A DNA stretch of 64,000 nucleotides from Mycolicibacterium monacense (GCF_010731575.1 NZ_AP022617.1:1984001-2048000), one strand, 5' to 3'; positions 33,096 to 41,585 are shown, counted from the first letter of the stretch. Notes: generated from the sequence alone by a model not told the origin. Made by a program: numbers and translations.

Positions 33096-34977
33096 ACCCA
33101 CGCAGCACTGCGGCGACCGCTCCGTCATCCAACGGTCCGTCGCCCGACCGTTCGATCACCGCGGTGGGAATCCCGTCGACCACGACCCCGGAAACCGATG
33201 CCTGAATCCCGTTGTCCCGCAGAGCCGTGTCAGCGACAGTCCGGATCGCGTCAGCCCGCAGCGCAACCTTGTTCGGCTTGCCGACATCGGTGATCGGAAG
33301 ATCGTCGACGATGACGACGTGTCGTGGGGCCGCAGCAGGTTCGGCAACTCGGTCTCGACACCAGTCGCGCAGCTCCGGCGCCGATACCGCGGCGTCGAGC
33401 TGCACCGTGACATAAGCCACCGGCACCTCTCCGGCGTGGGTGTCCGGGCTGCCGACTGCGGCGGCCGCGGTCACATCGGGATGAGCGAGCAGGGCGTCTT
33501 CGATCTGGGCCGGGTCGATGTTGTGGCCGCCGCGGATGATCAAGTCCTTCACCCGACCGCACACCTGGATGAAACCCTGGTCATCCATGCGTGCCAGGTC
33601 ACCGGTGTCGAGCCAGCCGTCGTCGGAGACGGCACCGAGGTAGTCGAGACACGGACGACCGCCGTCACGGCCGGTCACATAACCGGCAAAGATGTTGGGG
33701 CCCTTGAGTAGGAGCGTGCCGACGCCGCCATACGGGACGTCGAGAGGCCGCCCGTCGTCGGGATCGCGGTGGACCACTCGGGCTTGCTGATAGGGCAGAC
33801 GCTGACCCACCCAGCCGGGCCGCGGATGCTCGAGAAAACTTCGGGTGCTTGCGCACGTCGCCTCGGTCAGGCCGTAGCCTTCGTTCAGCTCGACGCCGGT
33901 GGCGGCGCGGAAGCTCTCACGCACCGCCGGCGGCAGTGGGCTGGCCCCCACGATGGCCAAGCGCAGACTGCTCACATCAGAATCGACCGGGATCCGACTC
34001 AATGCGGCGTAGACCGTCGGTACCGCCGACATCGCGGATATCCGCAACTGTTCGACCAGTGACCAGAACCCGGCCAACAATTCGGGGTCCCGGTAACCGA
34101 GCGGTCCCGCCCAGACAACGTGCCGGCCTCGAAGAAGCTGCGCCAGGATGGTCACGATCAGCGCGTTGACATGGAAGAGCGGTAATGCCGCGAAAACCAC
34201 GGCGTCGTCGTCGAGTTGGTCGCTGCAGGCGATCATCCAGGCGTCGGCCATCTGGGCGCCGTGGCGGTGCGCGGCCAGCTTGGGCAACCCCGTGGTGCCA
34301 CCGGTGTGGAAGAACGCGGTGAGGTCGTCGGCGTTTGGAGGAGTGGCACACAGGTGGTCGTCGACCTGGCGACTGGCCACCGTCTCGAGGTAGTCGACCG
34401 TCAGACCCGACCACGTGCCAAGATCCGGCGCTGAAGGCGATGTCACCACCGGCCTCAACGCCAGAACGGCTCGCACGCCCGCCGACGAGGCCACCTCGCA
34501 CGCGGTGCGCCAGGCATCGGCGTCGAACTCGGGGCCGGCGGCCACCAGGATCTCGACACCGGCACGGGTCATCAGTTCGGTCAGATGACTGGGGGACATC
34601 CGCGGGTTGAGCGGGACGGCGATCCCGGTGGTCTCCGCGGCGAGCAGCGCGCTGACCAGCTCACCGGTGTTGGGGGAGAGCAGCGCTATCGCAGTTGACC
34701 GTTGCGCGCCGAGTTCGGTGAGCGCATTGGCGCAGCGGCAGACATCTGCCAGTAACTCGCCGTAGGTCCGTCTTGTCGACTGCTCGAGGTTCGTGCCACC
34801 TGGCAGGGCTGTCACGGCAAGCCGGTCGGGCCACAGGGCGGCAGCGCGTTCAAGCGCGGCGTATCCGCTCGTCGGCACCCCGCGAACCGCAAGGGGAGAG
34901 GCTTCGACCTTGTGCAGGTCGGCCGGACCCGTCAAGGCGGGCCAGAGCTCTGCAGAGGTGGTCGACACAGAGCTCAC
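33052..34977 (-). CDS. AMP-forming acyl/aryl-CoA synthetase
   Basis: A 641-residue ANL-superfamily enzyme. The AMP-binding P-loop is FFHTGGTTGLPK (about residues 219-230), with A5 LNEGYGLTEATC, A7 DGWLDTGDLARMD, A8 GRVKDLIIRGGHNI, and the A10 lysine in DVGKPNK. It activates a carboxylic acid to the CoA thioester. It is the last gene of the minus-strand operon starting at 38045 and overlaps the preceding FAH gene by 4 bases. The substrate is unknown; context suggests an aromatic or ring-derived acid. A tail of about 55 residues follows A10. Confidence 0.9.
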   Translation of the reverse strand: MSSVSTTSAELWPALTGPADLHKVEASPLAVRGVPTSGYAALERAAALWPDRLAVTALPGGTNLEQSTRRTYGELLADVCRCANALTELGAQRSTAIALLSPNTGELVSALLAAETTGIAVPLNPRMSPSHLTELMTRAGVEILVAAGPEFDADAWRTACEVASSAGVRAVLALRPVVTSPSAPDLGTWSGLTVDYLETVASRQVDDHLCATPPNADDLTAFFHTGGTTGLPKLAAHRHGAQMADAWMIACSDQLDDDAVVFAALPLFHVNALIVTILAQLLRGRHVVWAGPLGYRDPELLAGFWSLVEQLRISAMSAVPTVYAALSRIPVDSDVSSLRLAIVGASPLPPAVRESFRAATGVELNEGYGLTEATCASTRSFLEHPRPGWVGQRLPYQQARVVHRDPDDGRPLDVPYGGVGTLLLKGPNIFAGYVTGRDGGRPCLDYLGAVSDDGWLDTGDLARMDDQGFIQVCGRVKDLIIRGGHNIDPAQIEDALLAHPDVTAAAAVGSPDTHAGEVPVAYVTVQLDAAVSAPELRDWCRDRVAEPAAAPRHVVIVDDLPITDVGKPNKVALRADAIRTVADTALRDNGIQASVSGVVVDGIPTAVIERSGDGPLDDGAVAAVLRGFSFAWKICPDDPPN

Positions 34978-35939
34978 TTGTGAGCGATCGGGTTGTCGAG
35001 GCGTCCGAGCCCGGCGATCTCCACCGACAGAGTGCCATTCAGACTGCTCATATCGAGGTGGCGCAGCGTCGGGAACTTCGGGTTCGCGCCTGGTTGAACT
35101 GCCGTGCCGAAGTGCACCACATCGCCGGGCTCGAGGGTCATGTAGTTCGACAGGTGTGCGATGACGTCCTGGATGGGAAACGTCAACTTGCTCGTCGAGT
35201 CACTCACGACGAGCTCGTCGTCGAGCCAGCAGTCCACCGCCAGGGCATTGGGGTCGACCACCTCGTCGCGGGTGGTGATCCACGGCCCCATCGGGGCGAA
35301 GGTGTCGGACCCTTTGGATCGCGCGTGGTAGGTCAAATAGAGCGAGGAATCCTTCTCGCCGTGGGTTTCTCGCCAGGTGAGATCAGTCCCGACCGGGCTG
35401 GGCAACCGCAACTCCATGCTGTCGCGGTCCTTGAGTGCCGGGGAGGTGATGTCGTTGATGATCGTGTAGCCGAAGATGGCCTCGAGTGCCTGCTCTGGCT
35501 GGACCGCCTTGATGCGACGGCCGATGATGGCAGCCAACTCGGGTTCGGGGTGTGTCAGGCCATACTCCGGTGGCACGACGATGGGCTCCCCATGGCCGGT
35601 CAGCGCCGACGGCGGCTTCAAGAAATACGCCGGCTCGACGTGCTGCCGATAGGCGAATTGCGCGATGCCGCTGTTGTTGACCGCGACACCGACGATCTTG
35701 GAGGGGTGGGGTTGCGGCGCCAGCCAGGAGATGTCGGCACTGTCCAAGACTGCCTCCGCCGCCACGGGTTCGCTCAGCGCTGCGGCCAGTTTCGGCAGGA
35801 GTCGGTCGGCGTCGGCGATCAAGGTCGCCACCGTCAGGTCGGGCAAGCTGAGCAGCCGGGCGACGTTGACCAACTGCTCAGCCGGACCGAGCGCAGTCAC
35901 CACGGGACGGCCCGCGGCCAGTACGGTTGCTATCTTCAT
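34974..35939 (-). CDS. Fumarylacetoacetate hydrolase family protein
   Basis: A 321-residue FAH-fold enzyme with an N-terminal cap domain. The catalytic C-terminal domain starts at about residue 80: KIVGVAVNNSG, FLKPPSALTGHGEPI, PEPELAAIIGRR with metal-binding Glu residues, TIINDITSPALKDRDSMEL, and LEPGDVVHFGTAVQPG. Family members are hydrolases or isomerases of 2-keto acid dienols. It lies between an HsaA-like monooxygenase (2 bases upstream) and a CoA ligase, consistent with work on a ring-cleavage product. It is distinct from the FAH domain of the fusion at 25908. Confidence 0.87.
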   Translation of the reverse strand: MKIATVLAAGRPVVTALGPAEQLVNVARLLSLPDLTVATLIADADRLLPKLAAALSEPVAAEAVLDSADISWLAPQPHPSKIVGVAVNNSGIAQFAYRQHVEPAYFLKPPSALTGHGEPIVVPPEYGLTHPEPELAAIIGRRIKAVQPEQALEAIFGYTIINDITSPALKDRDSMELRLPSPVGTDLTWRETHGEKDSSLYLTYHARSKGSDTFAPMGPWITTRDEVVDPNALAVDCWLDDELVVSDSTSKLTFPIQDVIAHLSNYMTLEPGDVVHFGTAVQPGANPKFPTLRHLDMSSLNGTLSVEIAGLGRLDNPIAHK

Positions 35940-35941
35940 GG

Positions 35942-37120
35942 CTAGAAAAGCCCCTCTTGTGGCTGCACGGCTGCCAGATGAGCACCGTAGACCTGCGCGG
36001 CGATGTCGTAATCGCTATAGGTATGAGCGGCACCAGTGTGCAGATCTCGCCAGTACCGCTGCATGGGGTTCTCGTCGCGGACCGCAGATCCGCCGGATGC
36101 ATCGAAGAGCCGATCGGCCGCACGCACCGCCAACCGGGTGATGTAAGCCTGATTGCTCCGCCAGCCCGCCATCTCGTCCGGCGTTGTCGGGTCGGTGGAG
36201 TTGGCGCGCGAATCCATAGCCCGCCAGTCACTTTCGAGTAGGGACCGGGCGGCATCGAGCTCATGGGTGGATTCGGCCAGGCGCATCAGAGCCGGCGCGG
36301 TCTCTCCGACCTTCGCGCCGGTGTACGCGCGGACCCTGGTCGACAGCCGCGCGTGGTAGAGATCGCGCAACGCCTCGCTGGCGCCGAGGTTCACAGCGGA
36401 GAAGTTCAGCGCGAAGACCGGTTGCCAGGGCAACCGGTAGACCGGTGCGTCATGGGTGCCGAATCCCGTCGCAGTCCCGATGTTGAGGCTGATCAGCGTT
36501 TCCAGACGATACTCGGGCACGAAGACATCTTTGATCGAGATGTCCTGGCTGCCCGTGCCTTTCAAGCCCATGGCGAACCAGGTGTCTTTGATCTCGAAGT
36601 CGCTGCGCGGAACGATGGCAAAATGCGGCTCAGGCGCTTCGCTCGACCCGGGCATCATCATTCCGACGATGATCCAGTGCGCATGCTCGGAGCCGCTGGA
36701 CCAGCTGAAGTCGCCGGTCAAGCGGATACCGCCGTCGACTTTCGTCGGCCGACCCATCGGGGCGACCGATGAGCAGATCAAAGTGTCCGGGTCGGACCCC
36801 CACACCTCTTCCTGCAGCACGGGGCTGTAATTCGCGACCGTGTGGGCGTGGACAGCCATCAGGCCGCACGCCCACGCGGTGGACGGGCAGGCGGTGGCGA
36901 GCACACGGGTGGCCTCACCGAATTCGGACGGCAAGACCGACAGACCGTCGTACTTGGCGGGCACGAAGGCGCGGAAGAATCCGATCTCCCGCAGCGCGTC
37001 GACGTTCTGCACCGGAACCTTGCGGATCCGTTCTGCTTCGTCGGCACGGGCCGAGATGCCCGGCAGGATGTCTCGCACGCGATCGGCGAGGGTGCTGGTT
37101 CGTTGAGTGGTCACGGTCAT
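35942..37120 (-). CDS. Flavin-dependent monooxygenase, HsaA/acyl-CoA dehydrogenase fold
   Basis: A 392-residue protein of the acyl-CoA dehydrogenase fold used by two-component flavin hydroxylases (HsaA, DszC and p-hydroxyphenylacetate hydroxylase types). Features are RKVPVQNVDALREIGFFRAFVPAKYDGL, ACPSTAWACGLMAVHAH in place of the dehydrogenase FAD block, GDFSWSSGSEHAHW, and MGLKGTGSQDISIKDVFVPEYR. It would hydroxylate a phenolic substrate with reduced flavin from a partner reductase; none is in this operon, though HpaC at 25189 could serve. The ATG at 37120 gives the normal N terminus. Confidence 0.87.
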   Translation of the reverse strand: MTVTTQRTSTLADRVRDILPGISARADEAERIRKVPVQNVDALREIGFFRAFVPAKYDGLSVLPSEFGEATRVLATACPSTAWACGLMAVHAHTVANYSPVLQEEVWGSDPDTLICSSVAPMGRPTKVDGGIRLTGDFSWSSGSEHAHWIIVGMMMPGSSEAPEPHFAIVPRSDFEIKDTWFAMGLKGTGSQDISIKDVFVPEYRLETLISLNIGTATGFGTHDAPVYRLPWQPVFALNFSAVNLGASEALRDLYHARLSTRVRAYTGAKVGETAPALMRLAESTHELDAARSLLESDWRAMDSRANSTDPTTPDEMAGWRSNQAYITRLAVRAADRLFDASGGSAVRDENPMQRYWRDLHTGAAHTYSDYDIAAQVYGAHLAAVQPQEGLF

Positions 37121-37166
37121 GGCGAAAACCTTTCCAAGGCTTGTGGTGTCGCGAGGGGTCGAGGGG

Positions 37167-37592
37167 TCAGGAGGCGGCCAACAAGGCCCAGCCAGTGAAC
37201 AGAAGCACGGTGAGGGGAATGAAGACGGCCAGGTTCCGGTCAATCGAGCGGCCGCCGGGCAACGCGATAGATGGCCATCCGTTGGTGTCGTTGAGCTTCC
37301 CGTCATAGAGGCGCATGGTGGCCGCAGCGGTGAAAAAGCCACCGTAGATGCACAGGGCGAGGGCGGCGACGAGGTGAGCCCGTAGCTGCTGGCCGTCGCC
37401 GGGGATCCACAGCAGACCAAGGGAAATGATTCCGATCCCGACATAGCTGCACACCTGCCACACCACGTGATAGCGGGCGTGTCCCGTCCACAATGGGTTG
37501 GTGGCGTGGGTCTTGTTGAAGTCGGCCAGCACGGGGATGAGGCTGTAGCCCAAGATCACGATGGTCAGGACGACCAGGGAAGTGGTGAACAA
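37167..37592 (-). CDS. Small membrane protein (DUF6640-like)
   Basis: A 141-residue protein with four predicted membrane spans: about residues 3-23, 45-65, 70-92 and 118-138. Conserved-looking polar residues lie between spans (FNKTHATNPLWTGHARYHVVWQV, and YDGKLNDTNGWPSI). The pattern resembles small proteins found in aromatic-degradation operons and annotated DUF6640. No reaction is known. It is the second gene of its operon, 3 bases after the NTF2-like gene. A role in uptake or membrane oxidation of the substrate is possible. Confidence 0.6.
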   Translation of the reverse strand: MFTTSLVVLTIVILGYSLIPVLADFNKTHATNPLWTGHARYHVVWQVCSYVGIGIISLGLLWIPGDGQQLRAHLVAALALCIYGGFFTAAATMRLYDGKLNDTNGWPSIALPGGRSIDRNLAVFIPLTVLLFTGWALLAAS

Positions 37593-37595
37593 GTG

Positions 37596-38045
37596 TCAGT
37601 GCCTTCCTGTGGGGAGCTTCGGCGGTTCACCGAAAAGAACGGTGACGGTTCGGCGTCGGAACAACCACGAACCGTCTTCGCCACGCACGTATTCGTCGTC
37701 GTAGTCGGCGACGATCACCGGCGACAGTGGATGCGGCGGCACGCCGTTGGCGGCATGCAGACTCAGAACGCAGGTACCGCGAACACTGTCACCGTCGACA
37801 TCACGCAGTCGCAGGTTGGTGAAGAGGTGTCGTGAGGTGCGGGGCCCTGCCGCGTGCCGGCGTCGGTAGAACTCCTCGATCTCCGATCGGCCGCTCAACG
37901 AGACCGGCCCCATCTCGTATTCGCCGTCATGGGTGAACAACTCGGCGACGCCGCGGCCGGACTCGTGGTCGATCAGCCAGGCGAACTCGGCGACAAGGGT
38001 CTCGATCGAAGGCCGGATCGCCATGAGCGCTTCATCGTGCGACAT
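37596..38045 (-). CDS. SnoaL/NTF2-like protein
   Basis: A 149-residue single-domain NTF2-like (SnoaL_4) protein: IETLVAEFAWLIDHESGRGVAELFTHDGEYEM, SGRSEIEEFYRRRHAAGPRTSRHLFTNLRL, and VIVADYDDEYVRGEDGSWLFRRRTVTVLF. Such proteins act as small lyases, isomerases or oxygenase accessory subunits in aromatic and steroid pathways. It is the first gene of the minus-strand operon to 33052. Its start codon touches a palindrome and lies 6 bases after a -10-like TAAAGT, so the transcript is probably leaderless. Confidence 0.8.
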   Translation of the reverse strand: MSHDEALMAIRPSIETLVAEFAWLIDHESGRGVAELFTHDGEYEMGPVSLSGRSEIEEFYRRRHAAGPRTSRHLFTNLRLRDVDGDSVRGTCVLSLHAANGVPPHPLSPVIVADYDDEYVRGEDGSWLFRRRTVTVLFGEPPKLPTGRH

Positions 38046-38071
38046 AAAGTTACTTTATCATCCAATAAAGT
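38044..38071 (-). promoter_or_regulatory. Operator and leaderless promoter of the NTF2/monooxygenase operon
   Basis: ATAAAGT (38044-38050) and ACTTTAT (38052-38058) form a perfect palindrome with one central base. A third ATAAAGT half-site lies at 38065-38071. On the minus strand TAAAGT (6 bases before the ATG) serves as a -10, with TTGTAA 16 bases upstream as a -35. The operator therefore overlaps the promoter core and start codon, implying steric repression. The cognate regulator is not evident. Confidence 0.5.
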
Positions 38072-38478
38072 TTTTACAAGAGGTTTCGACACCCGGTCCG
38101 AAGTCACCCGGGTCGGGACGGCGGCGGACGTCGGTGATCGACCTGCCTCAGCGAGTAGGCATTACGAGGTCACAGATCAGGCGTAGGGGAAACGAACGTT
38201 CGTCGACGCGTGACGCGGGGGCGTACGAGCATGCTGCGATCAGCCGTAAGCCTCTGTTGTCGAGGCGTTTGGTCGAATCGACCCGACGCGGAGGCGGGGC
38301 CGGTGTTCGATCCCGCCATATTCTCGCGATACGCAGCAGCGAATCCGTGGAATGTTGCAGGGGGAGAGGCGCGGACTGCTGACCAGATCGCCACCAGCGA
38401 GGTCGTCGAGGGACTACTTCCGGGAGTTGCCGGACGCCGCCAACCATCCGGTGTCCACGCCCACCGCGTTGTGACGGT
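38046..38478. other. Gene-free stretch with dispersed repeat
   Basis: No convincing coding frame was found in these 433 bases on either strand. The stretch holds the operator/promoter of the leftward operon at its left edge and copy 2 of the dispersed repeat at 38327-38367. Open frames present have Arg/Pro-rich translations typical of noncoding high-GC DNA. Confidence 0.5.
38327..38367 (+). repeat. Dispersed 41-bp repeat, copy 2
   Basis: This is the partner of the segment at 21670-21710 (33 of 41 identical, same strand), also preceded by GCCATATTC at 38315. It lies on the right side of the catabolic island, 16.7 kb from copy 1. Confidence 0.5.
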
Positions 38479-38688
38479 TCACGCGACACTGCTGACGATC
38501 GCGATGACCAGCCCGCCCAGGGTCAGCACCCCGACCATCACCGCGGCGGCGATCGCCCGGCCCCGTCGGTGCCGGCGCACGTCGTAGATCGCCACCGCGA
38601 TGCCGGCGAAGATCAACCCGGCATAGGCCGCCAACCCCACCGTCAGCGCCGCCGTCGACGCGGCGCTAGCCAGGGTCATGTCGTGCAC
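38479..38688 (-). CDS. Small two-span membrane protein
   Basis: A 69-residue protein with two hydrophobic segments (about residues 12-34 and 47-67) separated by a very basic loop, DVRRHRRGR, which should face the cytoplasm. No family is recognised. It resembles short actinobacterial membrane proteins of unknown role. Confidence 0.45.
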   Translation of the reverse strand: MHDMTLASAASTAALTVGLAAYAGLIFAGIAVAIYDVRRHRRGRAIAAAVMVGVLTLGGLVIAIVSSVA

Positions 38689-38728
38689 GCCGTGAGCCTA
38701 CGGCGCGAATGGAAGCACCCCCCGACTG

Positions 38729-38884
38729 TCAGCTCGGATCGGACCCAAAGCTGCACATCGCATGGCGGGCGGAGTGATCTACACCCTGCGCGGCGAATTC
38801 CTCCTTCGCAGCAGCGCGCAAGGCATCGACGTTGCGTTGCGCATCAGCTCTGGGCACGGGCGGATCCTCGATTGGGTGTAGCAC
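38729..38884 (-). pseudogene. TetR regulator, N-terminal fragment
   Basis: A minus-strand frame starting GTG 38884 encodes 51 residues. Their centre, RADAQRNVDALRAAAKEEFA followed by AQGVD, is the first helix of a common actinobacterial TetR subfamily (R-A-D-A-x-R-N-x-x-x-L-x-x-A-A-x-x-x-F). The frame then leaves the family and stops; the recognition helix and ligand domain are missing. Confidence 0.45.
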
Positions 38885-38899
38885 CTCGGGCTCAGACGT

Positions 38900-39451
38900 T
38901 CACTTCAATGGCTCGGGCGTGAAGGTGACGTCGACACCGCCCAGAGTCATCGTCACCTGACCTTCCATCACCATCACTTGCGCCGCGACCCGTCGATCGA
39001 CAGTCTGAGCCAGTTGCTGCACCGGCTCATGCGGTATCTGCACCACAGACAGGTTCGGCAGTCCCGCCACCTTGGGGCCGACGGTGCGCCACCAGGTGGC
39101 CACTCCGGCGGCGAACGGGAACAGCACCACCTGGTCGGCCTGGCTGGCCGCCTTGCCCAAGGCGCGCCCATCGGGCTGGCCAACGTTGATCCACTCCAGG
39201 GTCCGACCCGCGTAGTCCGCGAGCCGCAAGTCCGGTACGCCAGGGGTGGACAGGCCTGCCCCGAACGCCAATTCTCCGTCGACGTCGCCGAGCCGGTGTG
39301 CGCGCAGCCCAAATGCCAACAACCGCACCACCATCCGCTCGTCGGTCTCACTGGGATGACGTGCCACGGTCAGCGCGTGATCAGCGTAGTAACCATGATC
39401 GACATCGGAGACGCCGAGTTCGACTTTGAACACTGTTGCAGAAAGAGCCAC
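38900..39451 (-). CDS. YaeQ family protein
   Basis: A 183-residue YaeQ protein. It begins with the family signature ALSATVFKVELGVSDVDHGYYADHALTVARHPSETDERMVVRLLAFGLRA in shortened form: strand, Asp-x-Asp-x-x-x-Y, then HPSETDERM (about residues 32-40). It ends with MVMEGQVTMTLGGVDVTFTPE. YaeQ has a PD-(D/E)XK nuclease-like fold, but its activity is uncertain. The length is standard. It is the last clearly chromosomal gene but one before the accessory region. Confidence 0.9.
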   Translation of the reverse strand: MALSATVFKVELGVSDVDHGYYADHALTVARHPSETDERMVVRLLAFGLRAHRLGDVDGELAFGAGLSTPGVPDLRLADYAGRTLEWINVGQPDGRALGKAASQADQVVLFPFAAGVATWWRTVGPKVAGLPNLSVVQIPHEPVQQLAQTVDRRVAAQVMVMEGQVTMTLGGVDVTFTPEPLK

Positions 39452-39707
39452 GACATATTGTCCACCCAGGTGGTGTTCCTCGAGCAGTCAGGCCGCACGG
39501 AGCGGTCAGGCCCGTCCGTCAGTTCCGGTGGCCGACTAACGGCAGAGCAACTCGTTGAGGTCGAGCGGGCAATGATGGCGTTCCTCGGCTTGCACGATGT
39601 ATGTATGAGGGGGCCCTCCAAGCCCTACGCGCAAGCCGCTACGGCAGGGCCGCGTAAATTCCTTGAGAGCAATCCGCCACCCAACGCACCATCCAGCGAA
39701 GGCCATC

Positions 39708-39965
39708 ATGTCCGAGGACCAGAACACAGACGTTCCACCGAATCACCTCTCCATCGATCCGCGCAGCGCTTTCTATAGCGAAGAGGTGCTTCGCCGCGAT
39801 GTGGGTATTCGCTTCAATGGCACCGAAAGAACCAATGTTCATGAATACAACGTGGCCGAGGGTTGGGTGCGTGTTGAAGTCCCTACCGCGAAGGATCGCC
39901 ACGGAAATCCTATGGTCGTCAAGCTCAGCGGCACAGTTGAGCCCTATTTCCGGGGACCGGAATAG
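39708..39965 (+). CDS. DUF3297 family protein
   Basis: An 85-residue protein with the full DUF3297 pattern: PPNHLSIDPRSAFYSEEVLRRDVGIRFNG, then TNVHEYNVAEGWVRVEVP, and GNPMVVKLSGTVEPYF at the end. The function is unknown; it is widespread in proteobacteria and actinobacteria. The ATG at 39708 gives the normal start. It is the last core-type gene before the mobile region, so the left boundary of the inserted element probably lies just after its stop. Confidence 0.85.
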   Translation: MSEDQNTDVPPNHLSIDPRSAFYSEEVLRRDVGIRFNGTERTNVHEYNVAEGWVRVEVPTAKDRHGNPMVVKLSGTVEPYFRGPE

Positions 39966-40454
39966 CGGACGCCCAGCCGCTACGGCGAGTCCCGCCATAT
40001 CTCGGCACGGCCGCGCTTTCAGGAGGCGGCCCCAGCGTTAAGTTGACATAATGTGGCTTATCGGTAGTTCGTTAAGAAGTAGGTAGCGTGGTGGCGCGCC
40101 ACAGTGCCTCGCCTGCTGTCCGATCCGGAACTAGTTGGGAGTAATCCGGGAAAACCTGGTAGCTGTCCGATTTCCCGCCCTCCGTTCCAGGACTATCTGA
40201 CAGTGACACCCGCCCAGGTCCCTGCCCGTGCACCTGCGGATCTTCGGCCCGCGTAACCATGGCGCTGAGCCGGAATCCATGACCTATCTGACAGCGCCGG
40301 ACGGGACGATCGACAGTCCAGAACTACCTGACAGCGGCGGACACTCCGCGCCGTCGAGGCCCAGCGGGAATCGTCCAATTCGTCACTGTGACGTTACATA
40401 GGTGGTACAGCGCCCCCTGTTCGCACAGGCTGGAGCCGCTTAACACCCAATAAT
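39966..40454. other. Gene-free stretch, probable left boundary of the accessory element
   Basis: No coding frame is supported in these 489 bases. The stretch contains a drop in GC near 40030-40080 and a promoter-like TTGACA at 40043. It also holds the repeat set at 40116-40334 and two short perfect inverted repeats: CGTCAC-T-GTGACG (40381-40393) and CCTGT-TCGC-ACAGG (40416-40429). The transition from a core-type gene (DUF3297) to mobile genes occurs here. No tRNA-like sequence or duplicated att core was found. Confidence 0.5.
40116..40334. repeat. Set of short repeats, candidate transposase-binding sites
   Basis: Three direct copies of a box ending CTA(T/C)CTGACAG with an upstream CCA lie at 40187-40203, 40277-40294 and 40318-40334. 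Two inverted related boxes, CTGTCCGAT, lie at 40116 and 40163. Multiple spaced, partly degenerate copies of one motif near an element boundary are what TnsB-type transposases bind. Binding is not shown; recombinase accessory sites are an alternative. Confidence 0.4.
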
Positions 40455-40476
40455 ATGGATAACGTTGATTATCCAT
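40455..40476. repeat. Inverted repeat at the recombinase gene start
   Basis: ATGGATAA (40455-40462) and TTATCCAT (40469-40476) are perfect 8-base arms around the 6-base centre CGTTGA. The arms extend imperfectly to about 11 bases. The geometry (two arms of 8-11 bases, 6-base centre) matches tyrosine recombinase core sites, and the position fits either a crossover site or an autoregulatory operator. Confidence 0.45.
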
Positions 40477-41585
40477 CTTTCATCTGCGAGGCTGACCGTG
40501 TGTCGCATGAGACCGATCCCGGCTACTCCGTCATCGAAGGCGTTGTTGAAGCTGGTGCCGTCGCGCCGGCCGTCGATGAGATCCCCGAGTGGTTCCGGCA
40601 GTTCTTGGATCACCGGCAGGCAAGTAAACCCTCGGCGCACACCATGAAGGCCTATCGCCGCGACTTCGTCGCCATTGCCAATCTGCTTACCGGTGGTGAG
40701 CCGGCCCGTCTCAGTCCAGCTGACATAACTCGCGATTCGATGCGGGCTGCGTTCGCGGCGTTTGCAGCCGACCACGAGGCGGCATCGATCCGACGCTGCT
40801 GGTCAACCTGGAATGTGTTGTGCACCTTCCTCTATACCAACGAACTTTTGGCGGCCAACCCCATGCAGCTCGTTGGACGACCGAAGCTGAAGAAGCCGCT
40901 GCCGAAAGCGCTCCCCCGAACCGCTGTGGAAGCATTGCTCTCTGCTGTCACGCAGGAGTCCAATACTCGCCGAACAGATTGGAAAGAAAGAGATCTCGCG
41001 CTCATCCTCACTACACTCCTCGCGGGACTGCGGGCCGAAGAACTGCGCCTGGTCGATGTTGGCGACATACGAACGCTCGACGACGGCTCCGCAGTGATCA
41101 ACGTGAAAGGCAAAGGCGGCAAGGAACGCAACGTCCCCATCGAGGCAGCCCTGCTGGAGATGATCGGAACCTATATGGATAGTCGTGCCGGACGGTTTCC
41201 TCAGAGCAAGAAGCGCACATCGTCGCCGACGAGTAGACCATTGTCGGGCTGGCCGCATTCCGCCCCGCTGTTCGTCGGTCGGGACGGTGAACGGATGACG
41301 CGGGGCACCCTACAGTCACGTATCAAGCGCGCGTTCAAACGCGCAGGACCGGACGCGCGCCCCGTACCCGGCGCCTTGGTGCACGGACTTCGCCATACCT
41401 ATGCAACTGAGCTCGCGACCTCGAATGTCAGCGTCTACACACTGATGAAACTCCTCGGACATGAGTCGATGACGACATCGCAGCGTTACGTTACGGCGGC
41501 GGGGATTGAAACACGAAGTGCAGCAGCGCAAAATCAGCTTTACTCCCTATTGACCGAACAACGGGAGGACGATGGGACCAGCTGA
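40455..41585 (+). CDS. Tyrosine recombinase (site-specific integrase family)
   Basis: A 376-residue tyrosine recombinase. The N-terminal core-binding domain (about residues 42-145) includes SAHTMKAYRRDFVAIANLL. The catalytic domain has Arg193 (AGLRAEEL), a Lys at 218-220 (VKGKGGKE), His310 and Arg313 (HGLRHTYA), His336 (LGHES) and the nucleophile Tyr345 (SQRYV), so it is complete. The start may be ATG 40455 or GTG 40500. With the later one, the 22-base inverted repeat at 40455-40476 lies upstream. It could integrate the element or resolve transposition cointegrates. Confidence 0.88.
   Translation: MDNVDYPSFICEADRVSHETDPGYSVIEGVVEAGAVAPAVDEIPEWFRQFLDHRQASKPSAHTMKAYRRDFVAIANLLTGGEPARLSPADITRDSMRAAFAAFAADHEAASIRRCWSTWNVLCTFLYTNELLAANPMQLVGRPKLKKPLPKALPRTAVEALLSAVTQESNTRRTDWKERDLALILTTLLAGLRAEELRLVDVGDIRTLDDGSAVINVKGKGGKERNVPIEAALLEMIGTYMDSRAGRFPQSKKRTSSPTSRPLSGWPHSAPLFVGRDGERMTRGTLQSRIKRAFKRAGPDARPVPGALVHGLRHTYATELATSNVSVYTLMKLLGHESMTTSQRYVTAAGIETRSAAAQNQLYSLLTEQREDDGTS

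Noticed and set aside
38148..38489. Minus-strand 113-residue frame beside the dispersed repeat
   Set aside because: Arg/Pro/Ser-rich translation with no ribosome site or motif. It does not continue in the homologous repeat at 21670.
39452..39707. tRNA or other RNA gene as integration site next to DUF3297
   Set aside because: No cloverleaf, no CCA-type end and no duplicated core could be found in 39452-40110.
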